From Bacteroides sp. (GTDB taxonomy: Bacteria > Bacteroidota > Bacteroidia > Bacteroidales > Muribaculaceae): DNA of 64,000 nt. The DNA lies in NCBI GenBank assembly GCA_014802325.1, contig JAAVCK010000021.1:1-64000 (forward strand), written 5' to 3'. Position numbers and translations under genes: made by a program. The stretch's first letter is position 1. Each line of letters opens with the position of its first letter. Positions 50,831 through 59,401 of this stretch are shown one piece after another. The notes below the pieces were generated by a model that made no database searches, was not told where the DNA came from, and saw only the letters and a list, made by a program, of their open reading frames with translations.

Positions 50831-52111
50831 ATGACCCCAATCGTAAGCATGACTTTAATGAGCATCAAGCGGTTACTGATCTTGATTTTCCCGGTCAGCG
50901 TAATCGTTGATTTGATATCAGGCTTTTGCACTGTTCAGCTCCACACATACATACCCATAGGTCAGGCTTACAGGTTCATCATAATGGCTGCTATAATATA
51001 TATGCTGCTAAAAAGAGCAAGACCCTTGCTCGCATGGATGATACTGTGCCCGATTTCGTTCTTCTTACTTGCATCTTCTTTCTGGATAATTATACACGGA
51101 TTTGAACCTGACAACGGTTTCAGCCCTGCAATAGAGATCGAGAGTTTCAGCAAGATCCTATATTTCATGCTCGTTATCACATTCTTTATTTTATATCGTG
51201 AAGAAATCGGATTGCTTGATCCGCTGAAGATAATTTCAAATTACGGAATGATAATTTCTTCGGCCGTGCTTATTTCGTTCCTGACCGGATTCGGAAACAG
51301 CACCTACGGGACTGACTATGGATTCGGCTCCAAGAGCTATTTCAAGGCGGGAAATGATCTTGGATTAACAATCCTGTACTCTGCGGTAGTAAGTAGTCTA
51401 TATATGATTTCGGGTTTCGATTGGAAACGCATGGTCAAGCTACTGATTATCTCATCAGCTGTCATTTTGATCGGAAGCCGTGTAGGCCTTGTAGGAATTT
51501 TACTTTGGCTCACCATACTGGTGTGTTACATTGTGTTTATCTATCGACCCGCTGACCGCAGGATACGCCGACGATTCCGTCATTATAGACCGATAATCTT
51601 CACATGCTACATTCTCAGCGTGAGCGGAGTGATTTATTATCTGCTGTCAGTTTTCGACAGCTACATGCTGTTCAAGTACACAAGCGTCGGCCTGCGTACC
51701 GCGCGCAGCCTTCTTACTGATCCTGCGGAGGTGTACATCAGCAAATTCGAATGGTATGAAGCGGTATTCGGCAAAGGCATGGCGGCCCTCTATTATTTCG
51801 TTGCACATTCAGTCAGATTTCGGGCCGACTACCGCATGGTGGAAGCTGATTTTCACGAATTGCTTGGCGGTTACGGCATCATCGGATTTATCTTGATCCT
51901 CTCGCCGTTTGTCTACTTCATGTTTAAGGCTCTGACACGATACTTTTCACATCCCGATTTCACACTCTTCGCTATACTTTTCGTGACCGGATCTTTTCTT
52001 GCCGTGGCCTTCACGGCAGGACACTGCCTCCGCAACCCGATGGTCGCACCAATCTACGCCTACATCGTATCTCAATTGTATTATGGGAAAGAACGTCCTG
52101 TTGATAAATAA
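50831..52111 (+). CDS. O-antigen/capsule polymerase-like (Wzy-type) membrane protein
   Basis: The 426-residue protein is strongly hydrophobic with about ten membrane helices and a large periplasmic loop (about residues 270-350). That loop carries FGKGMAALYYF, and ADFHELLGGYGIIGFILIL follows it, resembling Wzy/WaaL-superfamily proteins where such an H-x-L-L-G stretch precedes a late helix. It would join repeat units in the periplasm. Such polymerases diverge strongly in sequence, so the call rests on topology and context. Its end overlaps the next gene by 29 nt. Confidence 0.8.
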   Translation: MTPIVSMTLMSIKRLLILIFPVSVIVDLISGFCTVQLHTYIPIGQAYRFIIMAAIIYMLLKRARPLLAWMILCPISFFLLASSFWIIIHGFEPDNGFSPAIEIESFSKILYFMLVITFFILYREEIGLLDPLKIISNYGMIISSAVLISFLTGFGNSTYGTDYGFGSKSYFKAGNDLGLTILYSAVVSSLYMISGFDWKRMVKLLIISSAVILIGSRVGLVGILLWLTILVCYIVFIYRPADRRIRRRFRHYRPIIFTCYILSVSGVIYYLLSVFDSYMLFKYTSVGLRTARSLLTDPAEVYISKFEWYEAVFGKGMAALYYFVAHSVRFRADYRMVEADFHELLGGYGIIGFILILSPFVYFMFKALTRYFSHPDFTLFAILFVTGSFLAVAFTAGHCLRNPMVAPIYAYIVSQLYYGKERPVDK

Positions 52112-53144
52112 CGGCTATCCTTCTGAGCGGCATCCCCAATACACTACTTACATCAGGAGCATTGAGGATTGCCTCATCGCTTCGGGCCTGAATGTCGAAA
52201 AGCTGGTAATCAGATACGACCGTCACATCACGCCCCTGTATAAACTCTACAAATATTTCCTATTCTGGATTAAGTGCCTCACAATCCGTACCGACTGCGA
52301 CACCATCTACATCAACCATCTGCCATTTGCATTGCCAATAATCCTTAACCCCTCGTTAGCTCGTAAAAAGCTGATAGTCCATTGGCATGGCAATGACCTT
52401 GCAGGCTACAACAAGTTCGTAAAATTTGCCTCCCGGTTTCTCGGCCGGTTCGTCTCCAAGGCTCACAATATCGTACCGTCACTTTATTCCGGCCAAGAAC
52501 TGACGGCTCGCTACGGTAATCACGGTCTGCGCGTTTCGGTGAGCCCGAGCGGTGGAGTAGACATATCAAATTTTTCTCCCGCCAAGACTATCCGGAAAAA
52601 GTTTGTGATCAGTTATGCGAGTGAACTGAAAAGAGAGAAAGGCATCGGCATATTCCTCTATCTGATCAACAACAGGAAGGAGATCGAGCGGCTTACAGGG
52701 CGCTCCATTGAATTTCACTACGTCAAATATGGCTCCGAACTCGCCGGCTATCTTCCCGTGCTCGATCAGTATGATAAAAATATAGTGAAAGGCTTCGACA
52801 AGATGCTGAAAGATGATGTGCCGGCATTTCTGAATTCTACCGATCTGCTTGTTTTTCCTTCACTCCGCGACAGCCTCGGATTAACGGCTCTCGAAGCTAT
52901 GAGTTGCGGAGTGCCGGTCGTGGCTCACAATATCTGTGCTTTCCCCGAATATATAAAGTCAGGAGTATCAGGTGAACTCGTAGAGTTAAAAGACTCTGAA
53001 AGTGAGCAAAACAGGGAGTTTTTGGACATGGTGGTGAAAGTTGTCAATAATAGAGATTCCTATACCCCAAGACAGATAGTTGAGGCTAACTATTCGCGAG
53101 CCTCGGTGATTTCTTTTTACCGTAAATTATTTGAAACCTTATGA
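52083..53144 (+). CDS. Glycosyltransferase family 4-like
   Basis: The 353-residue GT-B enzyme begins MGKNVLLINNGYPSERHPQY, has YASELKREKGIGIFL (donor-binding region) and the C-terminal FPSLRDSLGLTALEAMSCGVPVVAH, the nucleotide-sugar E-x7-E-like motif. It transfers one sugar with retained configuration. The ORF-track start (51999) lies within the polymerase gene in another frame; the ATG at 52083 fits the family. It overlaps the next gene by 4 nt. Confidence 0.9.
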   Translation: MGKNVLLINNGYPSERHPQYTTYIRSIEDCLIASGLNVEKLVIRYDRHITPLYKLYKYFLFWIKCLTIRTDCDTIYINHLPFALPIILNPSLARKKLIVHWHGNDLAGYNKFVKFASRFLGRFVSKAHNIVPSLYSGQELTARYGNHGLRVSVSPSGGVDISNFSPAKTIRKKFVISYASELKREKGIGIFLYLINNRKEIERLTGRSIEFHYVKYGSELAGYLPVLDQYDKNIVKGFDKMLKDDVPAFLNSTDLLVFPSLRDSLGLTALEAMSCGVPVVAHNICAFPEYIKSGVSGELVELKDSESEQNREFLDMVVKVVNNRDSYTPRQIVEANYSRASVISFYRKLFETL

Positions 53145-54352
53145 ACCAAGCAGTAGTGTCGCTTTCGAAACTTCAAAAATACTGCGAGGCGGAGGATTTC
53201 AAGGGTTGGGATCCATTCGATGGACTCAATTCGCGGATATTCAATGCCCTGCCTATGCTGAAAAGGTCAGCGCTATGCCGCTTGATTATGATACAGCTGT
53301 TCAAGCGGAATCCCGTTAATCTAAGGAGAATCGCTGCAGTACCCAAGCAGTATAATCCCAAAGCTATCGCATTATTTCTTTCAGGCTATTGCAATCTTTA
53401 TCATGCGATTGAATCGGCACCGGAACTGCAAAATGCTTTCGGGCAAAAACAGACAGTGAGATTAACGATTGACAGACTTGCGCGCCTATTGCTGTCGCTA
53501 CGTTCGAAAGGCGACTATCACGGTGCCTGCTGGGGCTATAACTTCGACTGGCAGTCAAGAAGGGCATTCCTTTTTCCGGCTCATACTCCTGTGGTAGTAG
53601 TCACGGCATTCAGCGCATCGGCCCTTTTCGATGCCTATGAAATAACGGGTGAGAAGGAATATCTCGATGTGGCTTTGTCGTCAGCGCGATTTGTAATCGA
53701 CGACCTTCACCGCACTCCTTTCGGGCGCGGGTTTCTGTTCTCCTACTCCCCGCTCCCCGGAAATGATACGGTATTCAATGCCTCCCTCCTCGGAGTAAAG
53801 ATTCTATGCCTCTGCTATAAATATACCGGAAATCCCGAATACCGCCACATTGCCTCGCAGGTAGTGCAAGCCGCGTGTGATGGTCAACGTCCTGACGGAG
53901 GATGGGTGTATGGATTGCGTCCCGTGCAGTCTTGGATCGATTCATTCCATACAGGCTATAACCTTGACGCTTTGAATACTTACAGGACTCTGACGGGCGA
54001 CAGAACGTTTGACTCCAACATTGAGAGAGGATTGGATTTCTATATCAATAATTTCTTCAAGGAGGATGGAACTCCAAAGTATTATCATGACAGGACTTAT
54101 CCGATAGACATTCACTCACCCGCCCAACTATTGGTGACACTTTCCAATATGAATCAACTGTCTCGTTACTGCTGCCTGGCGGACAAGATAGTGGACTGGA
54201 CTATCAGGAACATGCAGGATAAGAAAGGATATTTTTACTACCAGATAAAACCGCTTATAAGTAGTAAAATCTCATATATGAGATGGAGTAATGCATTTAT
54301 GTTTAACGCATTATCTAATTACGTCAAAAAATATTATTGTAATAACGAATAG
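53141..54352 (+). CDS. (alpha/alpha)6-toroid protein of the polysaccharide locus
   Basis: The 403-residue protein has repeated helical hairpins with GDYHGACWGYNFDWQSRRAF, ASLLGVKILCLCYKYTGNPEYRHIA and DGGWVYG, as in six-hairpin glycosidase-like proteins. Similar proteins in Bacteroides capsule loci are often mislabelled delta-aminolevulinic acid dehydratase. Lyase, hydrolase or epimerase activity is possible; no catalytic residue can be fixed. There is no signal peptide, so it is cytoplasmic. It is the last gene of the locus; a promoter for murB follows. Confidence 0.65.
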   Translation: MNQAVVSLSKLQKYCEAEDFKGWDPFDGLNSRIFNALPMLKRSALCRLIMIQLFKRNPVNLRRIAAVPKQYNPKAIALFLSGYCNLYHAIESAPELQNAFGQKQTVRLTIDRLARLLLSLRSKGDYHGACWGYNFDWQSRRAFLFPAHTPVVVVTAFSASALFDAYEITGEKEYLDVALSSARFVIDDLHRTPFGRGFLFSYSPLPGNDTVFNASLLGVKILCLCYKYTGNPEYRHIASQVVQAACDGQRPDGGWVYGLRPVQSWIDSFHTGYNLDALNTYRTLTGDRTFDSNIERGLDFYINNFFKEDGTPKYYHDRTYPIDIHSPAQLLVTLSNMNQLSRYCCLADKIVDWTIRNMQDKKGYFYYQIKPLISSKISYMRWSNAFMFNALSNYVKKYYCNNE

Positions 54353-54429
54353 TGTGAATCTAATCTGGCGAAAAGTCAACATATTGAACTGATTTTACTC
54401 CAATCACGCCGGGTGTCGAAATTATTGCT

Positions 54430-54437
54430 TATATTTG
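54430..54437 (+). promoter_or_regulatory. -7 box for murB-murA
   Basis: TATATTTG matches TAnnTTTG and lies 24 nt before the murB ATG. The -33 element is not obvious. Confidence 0.6.
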
Positions 54438-54461
54438 TAGTCGTAACCGATATACAACCCG

Positions 54462-55457
54462 ATGATCACTATTCAGGAAAACTTATCGCTCGCCCCGCTC
54501 CACACCATGGGGCTTGACGTGAGATGCCGACGGTATATTAAATTCAATAATGCCGCCGACCTCAGCCGTGTGCGCACAATGCTGTCGCCCGACGAGCCTC
54601 TGCTCATAATGGGTGCCGGCAGCAACCTTCTTTTCACCAAGGATTTCGACGGCACGATTCTGTACCCCGACATCAGATATATAAAATTCTCAGGATGCGA
54701 CGTCACAGCCGGTGCAGGCGTAACGATGGACCACCTTATTAAGGAGGCCTGCCATCGCGGACTATGGGGTATGGAAAACCTGTCGGGAATTCCCGGCACG
54801 GTGGGAGCATCGGTAGTGCAGAATGTGGGGGCCTACGGAGTAGAGGCCGGCGACCTTGTCAAGACGGTGTATCTCTACGATCTCGCAACAGGATTTCATG
54901 AGCGCATGGAGGCGGACGACTGCAAGTTTGGCTACCGCGACTCGGTATTCAAGCACCTCACGGGCAAGGTGATACTCGGTGTCACCTATCGCCTGTCGCC
55001 CTACGCCAACCCCCGTCTCGACTACGGAAATCTGCGCCAAATGGTGAGCGATATACCCATGCTTCGCCCCATAGACGTGAGGCGCACCGTAATGGAAGTG
55101 CGCGACTCCAAGCTACCGCGACCCGAGATCACAGGCAGCGCCGGAAGTTTTTTCAAGAATCCGGTCATATCCCGCGAAGATTTCGAGGCGCTGAAAACCC
55201 GCTTGGGTAATGACACGATACCGCATTTCGACCAACCCGACGGCATAAAGATTCCCGCAGCGTGGCTCATAGATAAGGCCGGCTGCAAGGGCATGACCTC
55301 AGGCGGTGCCTCCGTATGGCAGAGTCAGCCGCTCGTGATAGTCAATGCCGATGGCAACGCGACACCCTCCGATATTCTCGACCTCGAAAAAGCCGTGGTG
55401 AAAGCCGTGGAAGAATTCAGCGGTATCACCCTTATTCCCGAAGTTCAACACATCTAA
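54462..55457 (+). CDS. murB: UDP-N-acetylenolpyruvoylglucosamine reductase
   Basis: The 331-residue flavoenzyme reduces UDP-GlcNAc-enolpyruvate to UDP-MurNAc with NADPH. The FAD-binding region shows PLLIMGAGSNLLF and ENLSGIPGTVGASVVQNVGAYGVE; the catalytic Ser is in SAGSFFKNP and the Glu in LIPEVQ near the C-terminus. The GSFFKNP form and the length are of the E. coli type. It lies 16 nt before murA, which makes its substrate, so the two form one operon running against the usual pathway order. Confidence 0.95.
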   Translation: MITIQENLSLAPLHTMGLDVRCRRYIKFNNAADLSRVRTMLSPDEPLLIMGAGSNLLFTKDFDGTILYPDIRYIKFSGCDVTAGAGVTMDHLIKEACHRGLWGMENLSGIPGTVGASVVQNVGAYGVEAGDLVKTVYLYDLATGFHERMEADDCKFGYRDSVFKHLTGKVILGVTYRLSPYANPRLDYGNLRQMVSDIPMLRPIDVRRTVMEVRDSKLPRPEITGSAGSFFKNPVISREDFEALKTRLGNDTIPHFDQPDGIKIPAAWLIDKAGCKGMTSGGASVWQSQPLVIVNADGNATPSDILDLEKAVVKAVEEFSGITLIPEVQHI

Positions 55458-55473
55458 TATATAATCACAGAAA

Positions 55474-56784
55474 TTGAGCACCTACATAATTGAAGGCGGT
55501 CATCGCCTCCACGGTTCCATCCAGCCTCAGGGCGCAAAAAACGAAGCTCTTCAGGTGATAAGCGCAACGCTCCTCACCCCCGAGCCCGTAATCATCCATA
55601 ACGTCCCCGACATTCTTGATGTCACCAACCTCATAGGCCTGCTCGTGGCGATGGGTGTGAAAGTGGAGAAATTGGCTCCGGGCAGTTACCGCTTTCAGGC
55701 CGACGATCTTAACGAAGAATATATATCGAGCACTGACTTCGTGGCCCGCTGCGCATCGCTTCGCGGCTCGGTGCTGGTGGTGGGTCCGCTGCTGGCCCGC
55801 ACCGGTCAGGCTTATTTTGCCAAACCGGGCGGCGACAAGATCGGACGCCGCCGAGTGGACACCCACATAGCCGGATTCATAAAACTCGGAGCTATGATAT
55901 GCTACAACGAGGAGCGTCAGGCCTACTATCTTGTGGCCGTCAATCATCTTAAAGGATGCTATATGCTTCTCGACGAGGCCTCGGTGACCGGTACGGCCAA
56001 CATCATCATGGCTGCCGCCACAGCCGAAGGCGTCACTACTATCTACAATGCTGCTTGCGAGCCGTATATTCAGCAGCTCTGCCGCATGCTGGGCCGTATG
56101 GGTGTGAAGATCGAGGGCATCGGCAGCAATCTGCTCCGCATCCACGGCACTGACCGCCTGCACGGCACCGAGCACACCGTGCTCCCCGACATGATAGAGG
56201 TAGGTTCGTTTATAGGCATGGCCGCGCTTACGGGTAGCGATCTTACCATCACCGACGTATCGCCCGAAAATCTCGGTATAATTCCCGATGCATTCCGCCG
56301 TCTGGGCATAAACCTCACAGTGACCGACAGCGATATCATTGTGCCCGCGCAGGACACCTACGAAATCGAAAACAATCTTGACGGATCTATTCCCACCATA
56401 GCCGACGCCCCGTGGCCCGGCCTGACGCCCGACCTGCTCAGTGTGCTCCTTGTCACAGCCACGCAATGCAAGGGCAGTGTGCTCGTACACCAGAAAATGT
56501 TTGAGTCACGTCTGTTTTTTGTAGACCGGCTTATCGACATGGGCGCGCAGATCATGCTCTGCGACCCTCACCGCGCCGTTGTGATAGGTCTCGACCACCG
56601 TTTTCCCCTGAGAGCCAACCGAATGCTGTCGCCCGACATACGTGCCGGTATAGCCATGCTCATAGCCGCCATGTCGGCCAACGGCGTAAGCCAGATCGAC
56701 AACATTGACCAGATAGATCGCGGATATCAATCGATAGATACCCGACTTAACTCGATAGGTGCCTGCATCCACCGCCGCGATTAA
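55474..56784 (+). CDS. murA: UDP-N-acetylglucosamine 1-carboxyvinyltransferase
   Basis: The 436-residue enzyme transfers enolpyruvate from PEP to UDP-GlcNAc, the first committed step of peptidoglycan synthesis. The start is a TTG, giving STYIIEGGHRLHGSIQPQGAKNE, which carries the family's N-terminal lysine. In the active-site loop the residue that is Cys in E. coli (target of fosfomycin) is Asp: KPGGDKIGRRRVDTH. Such an Asp predicts intrinsic fosfomycin resistance. The second domain has LPDMIEVGSFIGMAA and GYQSIDTRL. Confidence 0.95.
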   Translation: MSTYIIEGGHRLHGSIQPQGAKNEALQVISATLLTPEPVIIHNVPDILDVTNLIGLLVAMGVKVEKLAPGSYRFQADDLNEEYISSTDFVARCASLRGSVLVVGPLLARTGQAYFAKPGGDKIGRRRVDTHIAGFIKLGAMICYNEERQAYYLVAVNHLKGCYMLLDEASVTGTANIIMAAATAEGVTTIYNAACEPYIQQLCRMLGRMGVKIEGIGSNLLRIHGTDRLHGTEHTVLPDMIEVGSFIGMAALTGSDLTITDVSPENLGIIPDAFRRLGINLTVTDSDIIVPAQDTYEIENNLDGSIPTIADAPWPGLTPDLLSVLLVTATQCKGSVLVHQKMFESRLFFVDRLIDMGAQIMLCDPHRAVVIGLDHRFPLRANRMLSPDIRAGIAMLIAAMSANGVSQIDNIDQIDRGYQSIDTRLNSIGACIHRRD

Positions 56785-56829
56785 CATATTGTAAGTCTGC
56801 ACATATCATTCTTACAAATAACGTTAAAT

Positions 56830-56867
56830 ACCCGCCCCGCGATTAAACTTTAAGTCGCGGGGCGGGT
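56830..56867 (+). terminator. Terminator of murB-murA
   Basis: ACCCGCCCCGCGA and TCGCGGGGCGGGT form a perfect 13-bp stem with a 12-nt AT-rich loop, 45 nt after murA. The U-tract is poor. Confidence 0.7.
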
Positions 56868-56962
56868 CATATCTACGTAAGCCGCCCGAAAGGAGGCCTG
56901 CGAAACCGAAAACGATAAAAAATAAAAACTGAAAATATAAACTTCTAAAAACTGAAAGAATT

Positions 56963-57484
56963 ATGAAAAAGACTATTTTAAGCCTCGCTGTATTATTTGC
57001 AACCTCATTCTCGTTCTCAGCCTTAGCTCAGGCTACCGCCGAAGGTGCTTCCTGCTCCGGCGACAAGACCGAATGCTGCGAGACCGTTCTCTTCGAGGGT
57101 ATTACCCTCACCCCCGACCAGCAGACCAAGATTCAGGAGCTCAACGCTTCGCGTGCTCAGGCTGCTAAGGTAAAGAAAGAAGCTGCAAAGCAGAAAAAGG
57201 AAGCTGCCAAAGCCGACCGCAAGGCTAAAGCCGAAGCCAAGAAGGCCGACCGCAAGGACTATCTCAATAGCGTAAAGAGCGTGCTCACTCCCGACCAGTA
57301 TGTCATCTTCCTCGAAAATGCCTACGTCAACGCTCCCGCCCGCATGGGCAAGCCTGACGGCAAGATTGGCAAAGCCCCCAAAGGCGACATGAAAGCATTC
57401 GGTGGCAAAAAAGGCAAGATGGTAGGCAAAAATGGTAAAATCGAAAGCCGCATGAAAGCCAAGGCCGAAGCCGAAAACAAGTAA
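56963..57484 (+). CDS. Spy/CpxP-like secreted protein with a Lys-rich tail
   Basis: The 173-residue protein has a signal peptide (ending FSALAQ). Two LTPDQ motifs (GITLTPDQQTKIQELN, SVLTPDQYVIFLENAYV) mark LTxxQ periplasmic chaperones of the Spy/CpxP type. Between them is a long Lys/Ala coil (VKKEAAKQKKEAAKADRKAKAEAKKADRKD), and the C-terminus is strongly basic and Gly/Lys-rich. The extra positive charge is unusual for Spy. A CSGDKTECC cluster precedes the first motif, so a metal role is possible. It is a single-gene unit ended by a hairpin. Confidence 0.75.
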   Translation: MKKTILSLAVLFATSFSFSALAQATAEGASCSGDKTECCETVLFEGITLTPDQQTKIQELNASRAQAAKVKKEAAKQKKEAAKADRKAKAEAKKADRKDYLNSVKSVLTPDQYVIFLENAYVNAPARMGKPDGKIGKAPKGDMKAFGGKKGKMVGKNGKIESRMKAKAEAENK

Positions 57485-57518
57485 ACATACATCCTTTATA
57501 CAATCTCTCTCTTTTAAT

Positions 57519-57556
57519 AGCGGAGCTACCCCCCTCATCCGGGCGGCAGCTCCGCT
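57519..57556 (+). terminator. Terminator of the Spy-like gene
   Basis: AGCGGAGCT and AGCTCCGCT form a 9-bp stem with a 20-nt loop, followed by TGTTTAATC. Confidence 0.7.
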
Positions 57557-57674
57557 TGTTTAATCTGCGTAATCTGCGCTTCGCCACTACATTTTTGCTA
57601 TTCTAAAACTTTTTCGTAACTTTACAGCCTCAAAAAGCCCCCCGACCGGGAGCATAATATCACGCCCGACTATA

Positions 57675-58421
57675 ATGAACCGACATTTCACACTTCATCT
57701 CACGGCACTCCTGCTCATGCTGCTGTGCTTTGCAAGTCCCGCTGCCGCCCAGGAGCGCTTCTCGCGCGGCATAGAGATGAACAAGTTCATCCCCAAGGGC
57801 CAGTGGATCACCGGCGTCAACGTAAGTTACACCCAGAGCGATCAGGACAATTACCAGTTTCTCATCATCGAAAACATCAAAGGCGACACTTACTCGTTTA
57901 AGGTCAGCCCCATGCTGCTCTATGCCTTTCAGGACAATCTGGCACTGGGCGGACGATTCTCCTACTCGCGCTCACGCACTCACCTCGACAATGCAAGCCT
58001 GATCCTCGACTCCGAGACGAGCTACGACATTAACAATCTCTACTCCATCAGCCACAACTATTCAGGCTACGTGGCGTTTCGCAACTACATTTCGCTCGGC
58101 AACTCCATGAGGTTTGCCTTCTTCAATGAGCTCCAGCTCAGCATAGGAGGCGGACAGTCAAAGCTCATCAACGGTAAGGGCGACGACATCACCGGTACGT
58201 ATCAGCGCTCGTTTGACATAGGTGTAGGACTCACTCCCGGTATGATGATGTTTCTCAACAACTATTCAGCCATAGAAGTGAGCATCGGCGTGCTCGGCTT
58301 CGACTACTCCAGTTCGAAAGCCACCACCGATCAGATCTACGTGGCTCACACCGACTATAAGAGCGCCAACTTTAAAATCAACCTCTTTTCAATCTCCTTC
58401 GGAGTGGTATTCTATCTATGA
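57675..58421 (+). CDS. Outer-membrane beta-barrel protein (paralogue 1)
   Basis: The 248-residue protein has a signal peptide (ending SPAAAQ). About eight to ten strands follow, including FIPKGQWITGVNVSYTQSDQ, LALGGRFSYSRSR, MRFAFFNELQLSIGGG and the terminal FSISFGVVFYL. It shares GIEMNKFIPKGQW/LFNFLFIPRGQW, YSRSR/YSRGE and FNELQLSIG/FNEVELGVG motifs with the next gene. It has no plug domain and its function is unknown. It overlaps the next ORF by 4 nt, and the operon continues through the PCMD lipoprotein. Confidence 0.8.
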   Translation: MNRHFTLHLTALLLMLLCFASPAAAQERFSRGIEMNKFIPKGQWITGVNVSYTQSDQDNYQFLIIENIKGDTYSFKVSPMLLYAFQDNLALGGRFSYSRSRTHLDNASLILDSETSYDINNLYSISHNYSGYVAFRNYISLGNSMRFAFFNELQLSIGGGQSKLINGKGDDITGTYQRSFDIGVGLTPGMMMFLNNYSAIEVSIGVLGFDYSSSKATTDQIYVAHTDYKSANFKINLFSISFGVVFYL

Positions 58422-59401
58422 CACCTCAGCATCTCCACCGCATATTGGCCACACTGCTGGTGTCGGTAGCCGCCACACTCGGACTGTCGGCAGCCGAGCC
58501 GTTTGACTCGTTTTCATTTCTCGACGGGCCCGACACCTCTACGGCTTTACCCACAGTGTGCCCCGCCGACTCCATGACTCCCGGACCCGTGACAATAGAG
58601 GCACCCGACTCACTGCCCCGACGCCGCAACGGCAAGATAGTGATAGCCGACATCGACCCCGAGATTCTCAACCGCCGCGTGATAGTAGGCCGCGATACGG
58701 TCAACTTCATCATACCCCAGCGCAATTACGGACGCTATGACCGTGGCCTGTTCAATTTCCTGTTCATACCCCGCGGCCAGTGGCAATTCGGCCTCACGGC
58801 TTCATACGGACAGCTCTCCACCGAAGACGTGCAGATACTCTCCGTGCTCAATAATCTCAATCTCAAGGGCACGCTCTATACCCTCAAGCCCACCGTGAGC
58901 TATTTCTTCGGCCATAATCAGAGTATCGGTCTGCGATTCACATACTCGCGCGGCGAACTCGACCTGACCGGTCTGTCGGTAGACATCGACGACGATATGA
59001 GCTTCTCGCTCAGCGGTGTAAGCTACTACTCCAATTCCTACACCGGCTCGGTATTCTACCGCAACTATGTGGGCCTGAGCGAACAAAAGCGCTTTGCCGT
59101 GTTCAATGAAGTGGAGTTGGGTGTGGGCAGCGGTGCTTCGCGCTTCAAGCGACTCTATAACGGCGAGCCGCGCGACACCCGCACCATGACCACTAAACTC
59201 GGTCTGAACTTCTCGCCGGGCGTGTGTGTGTTTATCATGGACAATGTGTGCTTCAATGTGTCGTTCGGTGTATTCGGCCTTCATATTACCCACGAGCGGC
59301 AGGTGACCGACGGCGTGGAGGAAGGCTCGCGCACTTCGTCGGGTGCCAACTTCCGCTTCAACTTGTTTAACATTAACTTCGGATTAGGTGTCAACATTTA
59401 A
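58418..59401 (+). CDS. Outer-membrane beta-barrel protein (paralogue 2, extended N-terminus)
   Basis: The 327-residue protein has a signal peptide (ending LGLSA). A linker of about 100 residues, rich in Pro, Asp and Ser, precedes a barrel homologous to the preceding gene and ending FNINFGLGVNI. The linker, absent in paralogue 1, could contact another envelope component. It overlaps paralogue 1 by 4 nt and the following gene by 14 nt, indicating translational coupling in the same operon. Confidence 0.8.
   Translation: MTPQHLHRILATLLVSVAATLGLSAAEPFDSFSFLDGPDTSTALPTVCPADSMTPGPVTIEAPDSLPRRRNGKIVIADIDPEILNRRVIVGRDTVNFIIPQRNYGRYDRGLFNFLFIPRGQWQFGLTASYGQLSTEDVQILSVLNNLNLKGTLYTLKPTVSYFFGHNQSIGLRFTYSRGELDLTGLSVDIDDDMSFSLSGVSYYSNSYTGSVFYRNYVGLSEQKRFAVFNEVELGVGSGASRFKRLYNGEPRDTRTMTTKLGLNFSPGVCVFIMDNVCFNVSFGVFGLHITHERQVTDGVEEGSRTSSGANFRFNLFNINFGLGVNI

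Noticed and set aside
55465-56490. 341-aa minus-strand ORF
   Set aside because: Antisense shadow of murA, with no start signals or recognisable domain.
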